Assembly (NCBI GenBank): GCA_016195395.1
Contig: JACPZR010000354.1
Span: 1 to 7,481, forward strand
Direction: 5' to 3'
DNA: 7,481 bases
DNA from: Spirochaetia bacterium
Lineage (GTDB): Bacteria; Spirochaetota; Leptospirae; Leptospirales; Leptonemataceae
The notes beneath the pieces were generated by a model, which saw nothing but the letters and a program-made list of their open reading frames with translations, made no database searches and had not been told where the DNA came from. Both the position numbers and the translations under genes were made by a program. Shown piece by piece: positions 1 to 6,530 of the stretch (positions are counted from its first letter, which is position 1; the number at the start of each line of letters is the position of its first letter).

Positions 1-1028
1 ATACTATGAGGATCGGCAATCCCTTTCCCGGCGATCTCAAAAGCAGTGCCGTGATCCGGACTGGCCCGGAAAAAAGGCAGCCCCACAGTGACATTGATCC
101 CACCGCGCCCCTCAATGGCCTTAAACGGCCCCAAGCCTTGATCATGGTAGGCTGACAAGACCAGACGGTATTTGCGGTCTTCCGGCATAAAAGCGCTGTC
201 CGCTGCCACAGGCCCTTCCAATGGAAGACCTCCCGCGCGAAAGCGTGCTGCCGCTTCATTCATAAAATCTATTTCTTCGGTGCCCAGGTGTCCCTCTTCT
301 CCCGCATGCGGATTCATTCCGCACAGAGCCCACCGGGTTTTCTGGAATTCAGGCCACTCCAAAAGCGACGAGAGGACCTTGAAAGTCGCGGGCCGATCCA
401 GAGCCTCCCTCAATCGTCCCGGCACATCGCGGAGCGGAACGTGAATCGTGAGAGGGATAACGCTAACCAGATCGCCATGCAGGAGCATCAACACGTCGCG
501 CTTGAAAAAGTCCGCGAGAAAATCAGTATGGCCTTCTAATCCACGCACGGACGCGGCCACCATCGCCTTTCACAGCGAGGCGGTCAGGAGGGATCCCGCT
601 TCCGCACGGACATACTCACAGGCCATGCGGAGGGCTTCAAAAGCAGAGCGGCCCCCGTCAGGCCCCGGGCGGCCCGGCTCCGGTGGTTCTTTCCCGCCGA
701 GGGCTGCCCGGCTTACGGGGATAACGTTCAAAGTACCGGGCTGTGGCGCTGTGGAAGCGGACGCCTCCCTCGCGACGCGGACGCGGAGTTCGGGAACCGT
801 ATCCTCTGTTTTTGCAACAAAAGATTCCAGTGACTGACTGCTGCCGGTGAAAAAGTAGGTAACCGGGACACCGGACGCAAGCATCCGCGGACAGAGCTGC
901 AGAATGAGCTCCGGGCCCACTCCAGCCGGGTCTCCACCCGTGATTACGATAGGGGAAGCGTTATGAGGCTTTTTGCTTTCCGAAGAGCCGCTCAAGAGAC
1001 AAGTTATCCCGCGTGTATTCGGATTCAA
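1..1028 (-). pseudogene. pdxA: 4-hydroxythreonine-4-phosphate dehydrogenase, interrupted by one in-frame TGA; 3' end beyond window
   Basis: PdxA oxidises 4-phosphohydroxy-L-threonine with NAD(P)+ in the DXP-dependent branch of pyridoxal phosphate synthesis and is a cytoplasmic metalloenzyme. The N-terminal part (1028 to 573) shows the family opening ITGGDPAGVGPE and the PGRPGPDGGRSAFEAL block, ending in LLTASL. The codon at 570-572 is TGA. The same frame then runs open to position 3 with KAMVAASVRGLEGHTDF, IHVPLRD, CGMNPHAGEEG, AYHDQGLGPFK, NVTVGLP and SPDHGTAFEIAGKG. The substrate His-Thr (GHT, His codon 528-530) and the three metal-ligand histidines (codons 441-443, 306-308, 144-146) all lie after the TGA, so a protein ending there would be inactive. 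There are about 342 codons in the window; by comparison with E. coli PdxA roughly 20 are missing at the left edge. The only in-frame starts before the GGDPAG motif are TTG at 1028 or 995, both inside the bactofilin gene and without a Shine-Dalgarno site. The alternatives to a real nonsense mutation are a base error in the assembly, readthrough, or reinitiation at the ATG at 563-561. Confidence 0.85.
570..572 (-). other. In-frame TGA codon inside pdxA
   Basis: The codon TGA follows LLTASL and precedes KAMVAAS. Aligned by motif with PdxA, the stretch T-A-P-(I/L)-(S/N)-K, 11 residues, then GHT is kept exactly. The TGA therefore replaces the S/N residue with no insertion or deletion. A single C-to-G change from the Ser codon TCA would produce it. 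A candidate restart ATG lies two codons later (563-561), with a weak AAGG three bases before it. A short imperfect hairpin can be drawn at 556-541 (CCGCG, loop of 6, CGTGG, one G-U pair). It does not resemble a clear bacterial selenocysteine insertion element. Confidence 0.85.
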
Positions 1029-1395
1029 TGTAGTCGCGCGCGGAGTGCTTGAGGTCGTTTGAAATCATGCACCGGCCTTCCAACACCACTCCATTTTGGA
1101 TGATAAGTTCAGGCGTTGTGATGTCTCCGAGGATGCGCGCTGTGGGGAGAAGCATGACGCGGTTGCGGGCCACGATGTTGCCGACGATAATCCCTTCCAC
1201 GATGACGGAAGAGGCCGTGACGTTGGTTTTCACGCGTCCGGTAACGCCGATGTAGAGCTGTTCCGCTTGAAGCGATTTACCTTCAAACTTGCCGTCAATC
1301 TTGAGCGAACCATTAATGAAGAAGCGCCCGTTAAAGTACGAGTTCTCACCAATCGTGGAATTTGTTACTTCCGAGGCTGTCTTAACAAGCGCCAT
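961..1395 (-). CDS. Bactofilin (polymer-forming cytoskeletal protein, DUF583)
   Basis: Bactofilins are small proteins that self-assemble without nucleotide into filaments or sheets, usually at the inner membrane, and serve as scaffolds in cell shape, polarity or peptidoglycan modification. The 144-residue product has the typical layout. It has a short N-terminal tail, then a right-handed beta-helix core (about residues 13-112) with family hallmarks such as INGSLKIDGKFEG, VIVEGIIVGNI, LLPTARILGDITTPELIIQ and NGVVLEGRCM. A charged C-terminal tail of about 30 residues follows. The length is normal for the family. The ATG start at 1395 has a good Shine-Dalgarno site, AAGAGG, six bases upstream. 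The gene lies 71 bases after the 271-residue helical protein gene, and its 3' end overlaps the only possible starts of pdxA, which suggests co-transcription. The function is secure at family level; the specific cellular role is inferred. Confidence 0.93.
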   Translation of the reverse strand: MALVKTASEVTNSTIGENSYFNGRFFINGSLKIDGKFEGKSLQAEQLYIGVTGRVKTNVTASSVIVEGIIVGNIVARNRVMLLPTARILGDITTPELIIQNGVVLEGRCMISNDLKHSARDYIESEYTRDNLSLERLFGKQKAS

Positions 1396-1401
1396 GTCTT
1401 A

Positions 1402-1407
1402 CCTCTT
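1402..1407 (-). promoter_or_regulatory. Shine-Dalgarno site of the bactofilin gene
   Basis: AAGAGG on the minus strand, six bases before the ATG at 1395. It supports this start. Confidence 0.7.
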
Positions 1408-1466
1408 GACCCAGTTCCGCCAATAGTTGGCCCTGCCGATTTCTAGGGAATCCTTTTTTACGCCGT

Positions 1467-2282
1467 CTAGGGCGACGTGCTCCGCTGTTTGAATTCCGGC
1501 ATGTTCAGCCTCCCGATGGCCTGCGAAACAAACTTCTCAAACTCCTGGATTCCGTCCGCCACGGTCCGGCCCTCGAGCATTGTGGCTTCTTCAAAGCGTG
1601 GATTAAACTTCAGGAGGTCGTCTTTGTTCAGGACCGAACCGCCGCCCTCTGTAAGGTCAACGATCAGTTTCTTCAAAAAGTCCCGCATCTTCTTCAGGAA
1701 CTCATTGCTTTCAAACAGGAAAACGCGCGTCTGCTTGTTCTTCATTTTCATCAGCTGCTCACGGAAATCCTGTTTCTCCGCCTGTGCGTATTCTTCAATT
1801 GTCTCCGCGAGGACGCGCAGGTTCCGCATCACGTTCTCAAGAATGGTGCGGATGGCATCCCGCTCGGCGCCGTTGGAAAAGTCCAGTTTGCAGTGCTGGT
1901 CAGCAATGGCCGGCCAGTATTCGCGGTGGAGCAGCGTGAGGATCGTAGACAGGAGGTTCACGTCGGGATCGGTGCTGTGGGCGCTTGCTTTCTGAACCGG
2001 AACGCGTCCAAACCCTTCCCCTTCACCCGGCGGCTCATCCGGCGCGTCCTGGACTCCGCCGGCAATGCCCAGCTCATGAAGCAGGGTCTCCACGTTGATC
2101 CGCTGGGGGTTTACGCCCGGAACCAGCTGTACTAACCGGTCCGTATACTTCTTCAGTTCTTTACGGACCCGCTCCTTCTGCTCTGCGCTGGGGGATGTGC
2201 GCACGATGCTTTCCATCTGCCGGATGTATTTCAGGACTTTCTCAATCTCTGTCAGCTGGTCTTTCGTGTAGGTCCGGTCCAC
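1467..2282 (-). CDS. Uncharacterised alpha-helical protein between TPR membrane protein and bactofilin
   Basis: I do not recognise this 271-residue protein. It has no signal peptide or membrane segment, so it is probably cytoplasmic. Residues 1-74 are charged and look helical (KDQLTEIEKVLKYIRQMES and onward), with coiled-coil-like heptads. Residues 75-107 form a Gly/Pro/Glu-rich flexible linker. Residues 108-271 are again mostly helical and charged, including a long helix-like run at 140-210 (AETIEEYAQAEKQDFREQLM, then the KKMRDFLKKL segment), a GGGS turn at 213-216 and a C-terminal segment with FNPRFEE and EFEKFVSQAIGRLN. No enzymatic motif is visible. The start is GTG at 2282, chosen because GAGGAG stands nine bases before it. 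The stop is TAG. It sits between a membrane-anchored TPR protein and a bactofilin, so a structural or adaptor role is plausible but only inferred. Confidence 0.85.
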   Translation of the reverse strand: MDRTYTKDQLTEIEKVLKYIRQMESIVRTSPSAEQKERVRKELKKYTDRLVQLVPGVNPQRINVETLLHELGIAGGVQDAPDEPPGEGEGFGRVPVQKASAHSTDPDVNLLSTILTLLHREYWPAIADQHCKLDFSNGAERDAIRTILENVMRNLRVLAETIEEYAQAEKQDFREQLMKMKNKQTRVFLFESNEFLKKMRDFLKKLIVDLTEGGGSVLNKDDLLKFNPRFEEATMLEGRTVADGIQEFEKFVSQAIGRLNMPEFKQRSTSP

Positions 2283-2291
2283 AGTGGTTTA

Positions 2292-2297
2292 CTCCTC
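2292..2297 (-). promoter_or_regulatory. Shine-Dalgarno site that fixes a GTG start
   Basis: GAGGAG on the minus strand, nine bases before the GTG codon at 2282-2280. No competing ATG with a comparable site is seen, so the GTG start is preferred. Confidence 0.7.
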
Positions 2298-2351
2298 ATT
2301 TGCACAGTGCCTATGGCAATCGTTTTTCTGATTAGACGGACGGACCCGCCG

Positions 2352-4094
2352 TTATCCGTTTAAAACAGCGCGCTCGACGATCGCTGCTTTGTGCAGTTCC
2401 GCATCAGCCTCGTCCCACCGGGACAGTTTTTCAAGTAGACGAGAGTAGTTGCGACGTATCAGCGGATCATCGGGTTCCTGTCTGATCAGTCTCTGGTAGA
2501 CGACAACCGCCTCATCCCATCGATCCGATGCGGACAGAATCTCCGCGCGCAGGTGCTCGGCCACGGGGTGCCGTCCCGACCGACGGATCACCTGGAGCGC
2601 ATCGTTGGCCCGGCCTGACTGGAAGAATCGGAGGGCCAGCACAATGCGCGCGGCCACGTTGCCGCCGGCCATCGATATCAAGTCAGCATCGGACACGACA
2701 GTGCTCGCGACCACGGTTCCCCAGAGCGAACGCAGGAGGCCGTCCAGTCGCTCATACGAAAGGCCCACTTCTTTCATCACCGTATCTTCATACCCGGAAA
2801 GTCCGGAGTCGGCCTGAAAGCGCAGTTTGGACCGGATCAGGACATCGCGGGCAACGTCGTCCCAGCCTCCGCCGGGATCCACAGACGTATCCGCCGCCGT
2901 GTCAGCAAGGTCTTTCAGGAACCGCAGTCGGTCTTCCTGTTCAGGAATATTGCGGCTGTCTCCGGGGAGGTCGTCGCCTAACGCCGAGAGGTCAGCCCCT
3001 GTCATCGCAAGCGCCCCCACGTATTCGAACCATGAGTCACGCGTGGGCAGGACCGGGGCCTTTTCAAGCACGTGGATGGCCATATCGTACCGGCCGTTTT
3101 TGAGTAAGATCCGCACCAGCCATTCCCGGGCCCACGACTCGGTGCGCGCGAGGCGCTTCAAGAAGGACACTGCCCGAAACATGCGGCCGCTCGACAAAAG
3201 ATGGCAGACACGCGCAGCTTTTTCACGCGGGCCGGCGGAGGGAAGAAGAACATACGGAAGATTGAGGCGACGGTTTTCCGTAAGCGCGAGCATACACTCC
3301 GCTGCAGCCGGGGACGGAGCCGTGCTCCGGTTCAGAAAGTACTGTGCCATGGCCGAGTCTTTTGACTGTGCCAGGACAACTGCGGACAAAGATAACGTTT
3401 CGCTGGCGGGCGCGCGCTCTGCAATCTCGACGATCCAGGAAGGGTGCCCGCGCCAGACCGCGTAGTTTACGAGCCCGGCAATGACGGATGGGCCTGGATC
3501 CTGGACCTCGCTTCGAATCCAAGTGCGAAACAAATCAGGGATGATGGCATCAGCTTCTTCGTAGAGGTCGGACCGGAACATGTAGCCGGCCTTGAAGAAC
3601 ACTGATGATGAACGGTTCCAGGTCACGCCGCCTAGAAGATCACACAGAAGCACTTCCGATGGTTCAATGGTTGCATGCAACTTCTCCTCAAGCCGGAGCC
3701 TGAACCGCTTCAACAGCGCCTCCACCACATCAACCGGCGCAGGCCGCGAGAGGGGAAGGCTCTCAAAATCTTCTATAGGACCGATGCCCGCCTCCACACC
3801 TTCCAGGCTTGAAGGGTCCGGTTCCAGGGCGTCGTGGCTTGGGGTCGGGTGGGGCAAGTCGGATGGCCCCGCGGCCGCCGGCAAAGTAGCGCCTTCGCCT
3901 GCGGATCCCTCTCCCGCGGGGCTTGATGAGGGGGTTTTGATTTTTGGCCCTTGCGTAGATTTACGTCTGGACCGGATGATCAGAACTACAATCGTGCCCA
4001 AGATCACGGCCCAAAAGGCGGAAAAGCCTGCAAGGGCCCACAAGAGACTCGGAGTCCTTGACGGCACCATATGTAAGACATCAACGAGCGGCAT
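2352..4094 (-). CDS. Membrane-anchored helical-repeat protein with C-terminal TPRs
   Basis: This 580-residue protein has a short N-terminus, one hydrophobic segment (about residues 17-40) and then RSRRK. By the positive-inside rule that places the rest in the cytoplasm. Residues 46-118 are a Ser/Pro/Gly/Ala-rich linker. From about 120 to the end the sequence is Ala/Leu-rich and helical in TPR-like style. Two clear tetratricopeptide repeats lie at about 509-542 (AEILSASDRWDEAVVVYQRL) and 543-572 (SRLLEKLSRWDEADAELHKA). TPRs usually bind other proteins; no catalytic motif is visible. It is the first gene of the likely minus-strand operon with the helical protein and the bactofilin, and it diverges from the lytic transglycosylase gene. 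The start is uncertain. ATG at 4094 has no Shine-Dalgarno site, and neither does the ATG eight codons later (4070); both keep the membrane segment. The specific partner and function are unknown. Confidence 0.88.
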   Translation of the reverse strand: MPLVDVLHMVPSRTPSLLWALAGFSAFWAVILGTIVVLIIRSRRKSTQGPKIKTPSSSPAGEGSAGEGATLPAAAGPSDLPHPTPSHDALEPDPSSLEGVEAGIGPIEDFESLPLSRPAPVDVVEALLKRFRLRLEEKLHATIEPSEVLLCDLLGGVTWNRSSSVFFKAGYMFRSDLYEEADAIIPDLFRTWIRSEVQDPGPSVIAGLVNYAVWRGHPSWIVEIAERAPASETLSLSAVVLAQSKDSAMAQYFLNRSTAPSPAAAECMLALTENRRLNLPYVLLPSAGPREKAARVCHLLSSGRMFRAVSFLKRLARTESWAREWLVRILLKNGRYDMAIHVLEKAPVLPTRDSWFEYVGALAMTGADLSALGDDLPGDSRNIPEQEDRLRFLKDLADTAADTSVDPGGGWDDVARDVLIRSKLRFQADSGLSGYEDTVMKEVGLSYERLDGLLRSLWGTVVASTVVSDADLISMAGGNVAARIVLALRFFQSGRANDALQVIRRSGRHPVAEHLRAEILSASDRWDEAVVVYQRLIRQEPDDPLIRRNYSRLLEKLSRWDEADAELHKAAIVERAVLNG

Positions 4095-4168
4095 GTGCTA
4101 CTATGAATTTCGGACAGCGAAATCGATCGGCCGCGAATTCCAGCCAAAAAGGCAACAAAATATTCCCA
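4095..4168. promoter_or_regulatory. Divergent intergenic region, presumed to carry both promoters
   Basis: This is the only space between the minus-strand operon and the plus-strand transglycosylase gene, so promoters for both probably lie here or just inside the gene starts. I see no convincing -35/-10 pair on either strand. CATAGT on the minus strand, a few bases before the ATG at 4094, is a weak -10 candidate. No Shine-Dalgarno sequence precedes either start at normal spacing. Confidence 0.45.
4107..4123. promoter_or_regulatory. Perfect dyad ATTTCG-N5-CGAAAT, possible operator
   Basis: ATTTCG and CGAAAT form a perfect six-base inverted repeat around GACAG, 13 bases upstream of the start of the minus-strand TPR gene and inside the divergent region. 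The position fits a repressor or activator site serving both arms. A six-base dyad in 74 bases can also arise by chance, so this is tentative. Confidence 0.25.
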
Positions 4169-6478
4169 ATGAGATCGTTCAAAGCAGGCTTTTTCTCTGG
4201 ATTTCTGTTCGCAATCATCTTTCCCGCGGCCCTGAGCGCGGATCCTGGGTTTGTCGACGCCAAAGAGATGCCCTACGTCCTTGTCCGCTCCGGCCGCTGG
4301 GATGACGTAATCTCTCATTATAACAGGCGCAGTCCATCGGATTCTATGGGCTACCTGGCCTATGCGCGCGCCTGGGCGGAACGGGACCCCAAAGGAAAGA
4401 AGCTTCCCTGGAGCGACGCTACCGCGCGTGCCATCTACTACTACCTCAAAGCAGCCTCGATTGCCTGTGAGAAGACCCGCTCTGACGTAGACGTACTCGC
4501 CTGCCTTGACAAGCCCGGGAAAGAATCCAAGAAAGACACAATCCAACGGCTGGCGCTGTGGAAAGCGGCGGCTGAGGCCAAGCGGTACGGAGCGCGCCAT
4601 CTGGAAAGACGCCTCCTTGAAATCCCCGCCCTCATGCCCGACGATCCGTTGTCCCGCCGTATCTTCATTGACCGCGCCTCCGTGCTTCTCGACTTCAATT
4701 TTCAGGACGCCGCGCTCGCATTTATCCGCGATCACGACTACGTCACCGGCGGCCAGGTGGCCCTCTGGAAAGCAAAGGTAAACCACAAAGCCCAGAAGCG
4801 CGATGCGGCCTTTGCTTTTTACGTCCAGGCCCTCCGCGAGACAGAAGAAGAATGGGTCCGGAACTCAATCCTTCTCGATCTCCGTTCACGTTATCCCGAG
4901 GTATTCTCCGGAGTGAATCTTTCCAAAAATACGCCGGTCAACCGGGCGCTGGTATCAGCGAGCGGCCTCCTGCGCAAGGACGAAGTAACGGCACTTGCCC
5001 TGGGGATGACGCCCGCTGTTCTCACACAGAGCGCCTCTCCGTCCACAGCGTTATCAGACGGCTTATTTCTCATCCGGTCACACAACGCCGGAGCGTTAGA
5101 CGGCTATGCCGCTTCCGTGTACACCTACGTGTCGCTCCAGCCGGATATCCTGTACTACTGGGCCGCGTCGCTTGTAGCGCGCCGGGAATACGGTCCGGCC
5201 CTGCGCCTTTACGCCAAATTCCCGCATGTCAAAAAACAACACCCCGGTTTTTGGACGATGCTCCTTGACATCCTCGAGGCTCAATCCGCCGGGCCCGCCT
5301 ACTTTGGAGAAGTGGTTTCCTATCTTTCCGAGTTCCACGCTGACAACACCGTATACGACAGGCTCGTAGAGTACCTGATCGGCCGGCGCGTGGGAAAGAT
5401 CCAATGGGCCAGCGACGCGAGCTGGCGCGATGCGGAAGCGCGGCTCCAAGGTCAGACGGCCGGCGGCAGGTTTGTGTACTGGCTTTCACGTTATCGGGCT
5501 GACAAAGGGAAACCGGGCGATGCTAAACAGATCACCGACAATTTCTATGAGCGCGCTCCCGGATCTTACTATGCGCGGGCTTTCTGGGATGAAACACAGG
5601 CAGGGGATTTCCGCGGGGACTGGAACAAAGTGCGTGACCGATCGTCGTATTTACGGTGGGTCTCCCACCACGGCGGCCGCGACGAGTCGGTTTCATTTCT
5701 TTCAAAGAAAGACACCTACCGCTACTTGAATCCACGGGCCGTCGAGCTCTGGAAAAACATCAGGGACGCCTCCCCTGATATTCCAAGTCCCATCATCGAT
5801 CTCTTCAATCTGGGCGAATACAGCCTGGCGGACGAATACTACCGCGCCAATTTTGCGGGGGCATTGTCCAAGCGCGAGAATCTGCATCGCATGGCCTACA
5901 TTGGACGGAAGACGCAGAATCTCTATTTGTCCGTGTATTATACGCGCCAGCTGTGCCGCGACTATGCGGTGCCGGAAGACCCGTTTTCTATGCCGCCCGG
6001 ACTCTTGCGGGAACTCTATCCGCGTCCCTACCGCGAGAGCGTGCGCCGCTATTCCAACGCCAACGGGATCGAAGAGGAAATGGTCTACGCCCTGATGCGT
6101 CAGGAGAGTATGTTCAAAGAGCTGGCTGTTTCCAGGTCCGGCGCTATGGGCCTGATGCAGATCATGCCGCAGACCGCGGGATTCTTGGCCAAGGCGATGC
6201 GACTTCCGAGCGCCAATGCTATGGTGCCGGAGGTCTCGATCCAGATGGGGGCCAAGTTCTTCAGCGACCTGCTCCGCAGCTATAACAACGACTTCCGATG
6301 GGCGGCCATCGCTTACAATGGCGGGCCGGGAAACCTGCAGATGTGGAAGCGTCAGTACTACAGCGGGGACTTCAACCTCTTCCTGGAAAACCTGCCGGTG
6401 CAGGAACCCCGGCATTACTGCCGCGTCACGTACCAGAACTACATGCACTATCGGGTGACGTATCTGCTCTACCCGTAA
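4169..6478 (+). CDS. slt: Soluble lytic transglycosylase, Slt70-like, with signal peptide
   Basis: This family cleaves the MurNAc-GlcNAc bond of peptidoglycan, forming 1,6-anhydroMurNAc ends, in the periplasm. From the ATG at 4169 the product has 769 residues. An N-terminal signal peptide (Arg and Lys, then a hydrophobic run to about residue 24 ending in LSA) precedes a mature start DPGF; no lipobox Cys is present. Residues of about 25-620 are a long helical region like the superhelical ring of Slt70. The SLT catalytic domain begins near 621, with ALMRQES (catalytic Glu646, codon 6104-6106), GAMGLMQIMPQTA, AIAYNGGPG and a final ENLPVQEPRHY segment. E. coli Slt70 is shorter (645 residues with signal peptide). 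This ATG is preferred because it places the signal peptide at the N-terminus. Upstream in-frame codons (TTG 4058, ATG 4103) would add an unlikely polar leader. No proper Shine-Dalgarno site precedes it; AAGG is about 16 bases away. The stop is TAA, 52 bases before cysS. Confidence 0.93.
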   Translation: MRSFKAGFFSGFLFAIIFPAALSADPGFVDAKEMPYVLVRSGRWDDVISHYNRRSPSDSMGYLAYARAWAERDPKGKKLPWSDATARAIYYYLKAASIACEKTRSDVDVLACLDKPGKESKKDTIQRLALWKAAAEAKRYGARHLERRLLEIPALMPDDPLSRRIFIDRASVLLDFNFQDAALAFIRDHDYVTGGQVALWKAKVNHKAQKRDAAFAFYVQALRETEEEWVRNSILLDLRSRYPEVFSGVNLSKNTPVNRALVSASGLLRKDEVTALALGMTPAVLTQSASPSTALSDGLFLIRSHNAGALDGYAASVYTYVSLQPDILYYWAASLVARREYGPALRLYAKFPHVKKQHPGFWTMLLDILEAQSAGPAYFGEVVSYLSEFHADNTVYDRLVEYLIGRRVGKIQWASDASWRDAEARLQGQTAGGRFVYWLSRYRADKGKPGDAKQITDNFYERAPGSYYARAFWDETQAGDFRGDWNKVRDRSSYLRWVSHHGGRDESVSFLSKKDTYRYLNPRAVELWKNIRDASPDIPSPIIDLFNLGEYSLADEYYRANFAGALSKRENLHRMAYIGRKTQNLYLSVYYTRQLCRDYAVPEDPFSMPPGLLRELYPRPYRESVRRYSNANGIEEEMVYALMRQESMFKELAVSRSGAMGLMQIMPQTAGFLAKAMRLPSANAMVPEVSIQMGAKFFSDLLRSYNNDFRWAAIAYNGGPGNLQMWKRQYYSGDFNLFLENLPVQEPRHYCRVTYQNYMHYRVTYLLYP

Positions 6479-6485
6479 TTTGCGG

Positions 6486-6518
6486 CACTGTAGCTTGACA
6501 GTGGGCCCCGAAATTTTT
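6486..6518 (+). terminator. Hairpin followed by T-run after slt, weak terminator or attenuator candidate
   Basis: CACTGT (6486-6491) and ACAGTG (6498-6503) form a perfect six-base-pair stem with the loop AGCTTG. A run of five T (6514-6518) follows ten bases later. An outer CGG/CCG pairing (6483-6485 with 6508-6510) could lengthen the stem if four bases bulge. The distance between stem and T-run makes it weaker than a typical intrinsic terminator. Confidence 0.3.
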
Positions 6519-6523
6519 ACCCG
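6495..6523 (+). promoter_or_regulatory. Possible cysS promoter with consensus -35 TTGACA
   Basis: A perfect TTGACA lies at 6495-6500. At 17-base spacing the -10 position reads TACCCG (6518-6523), which is poor. If it is used, transcription would begin at or next to the cysS ATG at 6531, giving a leaderless message. The TTGACA overlaps the loop and right arm of the hairpin at 6486-6503, so it may be fortuitous. Confidence 0.25.
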
Positions 6524-6530
6524 GCATTGA

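Noticed and set aside
541..572. Selenocysteine insertion at the pdxA TGA
   Set aside because: The position is normally Ser/Asn, not a catalytic Cys. The downstream hairpin is weak and no selenocysteine machinery is in the window. I could not exclude it, but nothing positive supports it.
540..600. Frameshift as the cause of the pdxA break
   Set aside because: The codons before and after the TGA are in the same frame, and the spacing between the T-A-x-L-x-K and GHT motifs matches the family exactly.
448..837. Plus-strand open frame of 129 codons covering the pdxA break
   Set aside because: The PdxA motifs on the minus strand run continuously on both sides of it, so this is a shadow frame and not a replacement gene.
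1448..1477. Possible terminator between the 271-residue gene and the bactofilin gene
   Set aside because: The stem around the TAG stop is imperfect, and on the minus strand it is followed by A residues, not T residues. On the plus strand the T-run precedes it. No terminator function is supported in either direction.
2528..3103. Open frame of 191 codons on the plus strand inside the TPR gene
   Set aside because: Its Arg/Pro/Gly-rich translation is typical of an antisense frame in GC-rich DNA, and the opposite frame is a coherent helical-repeat protein.
4143..4153. GCC-AAAAA-GGC mini-hairpin before slt
   Set aside because: A three-base-pair stem is too short to mean anything.
3592..4305. Open frame of 237 codons on the plus strand, opposite the TPR protein N-terminus
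   Set aside because: It is antisense to the membrane segment and linker of the TPR gene and crosses into slt in another frame. It has no start signal or family resemblance.
4004..4786. Open frame of 260 codons on the minus strand, opposite the start of slt
   Set aside because: It overlaps the signal peptide and N-terminal region of slt and the start of the TPR gene. There is no coherent protein pattern.
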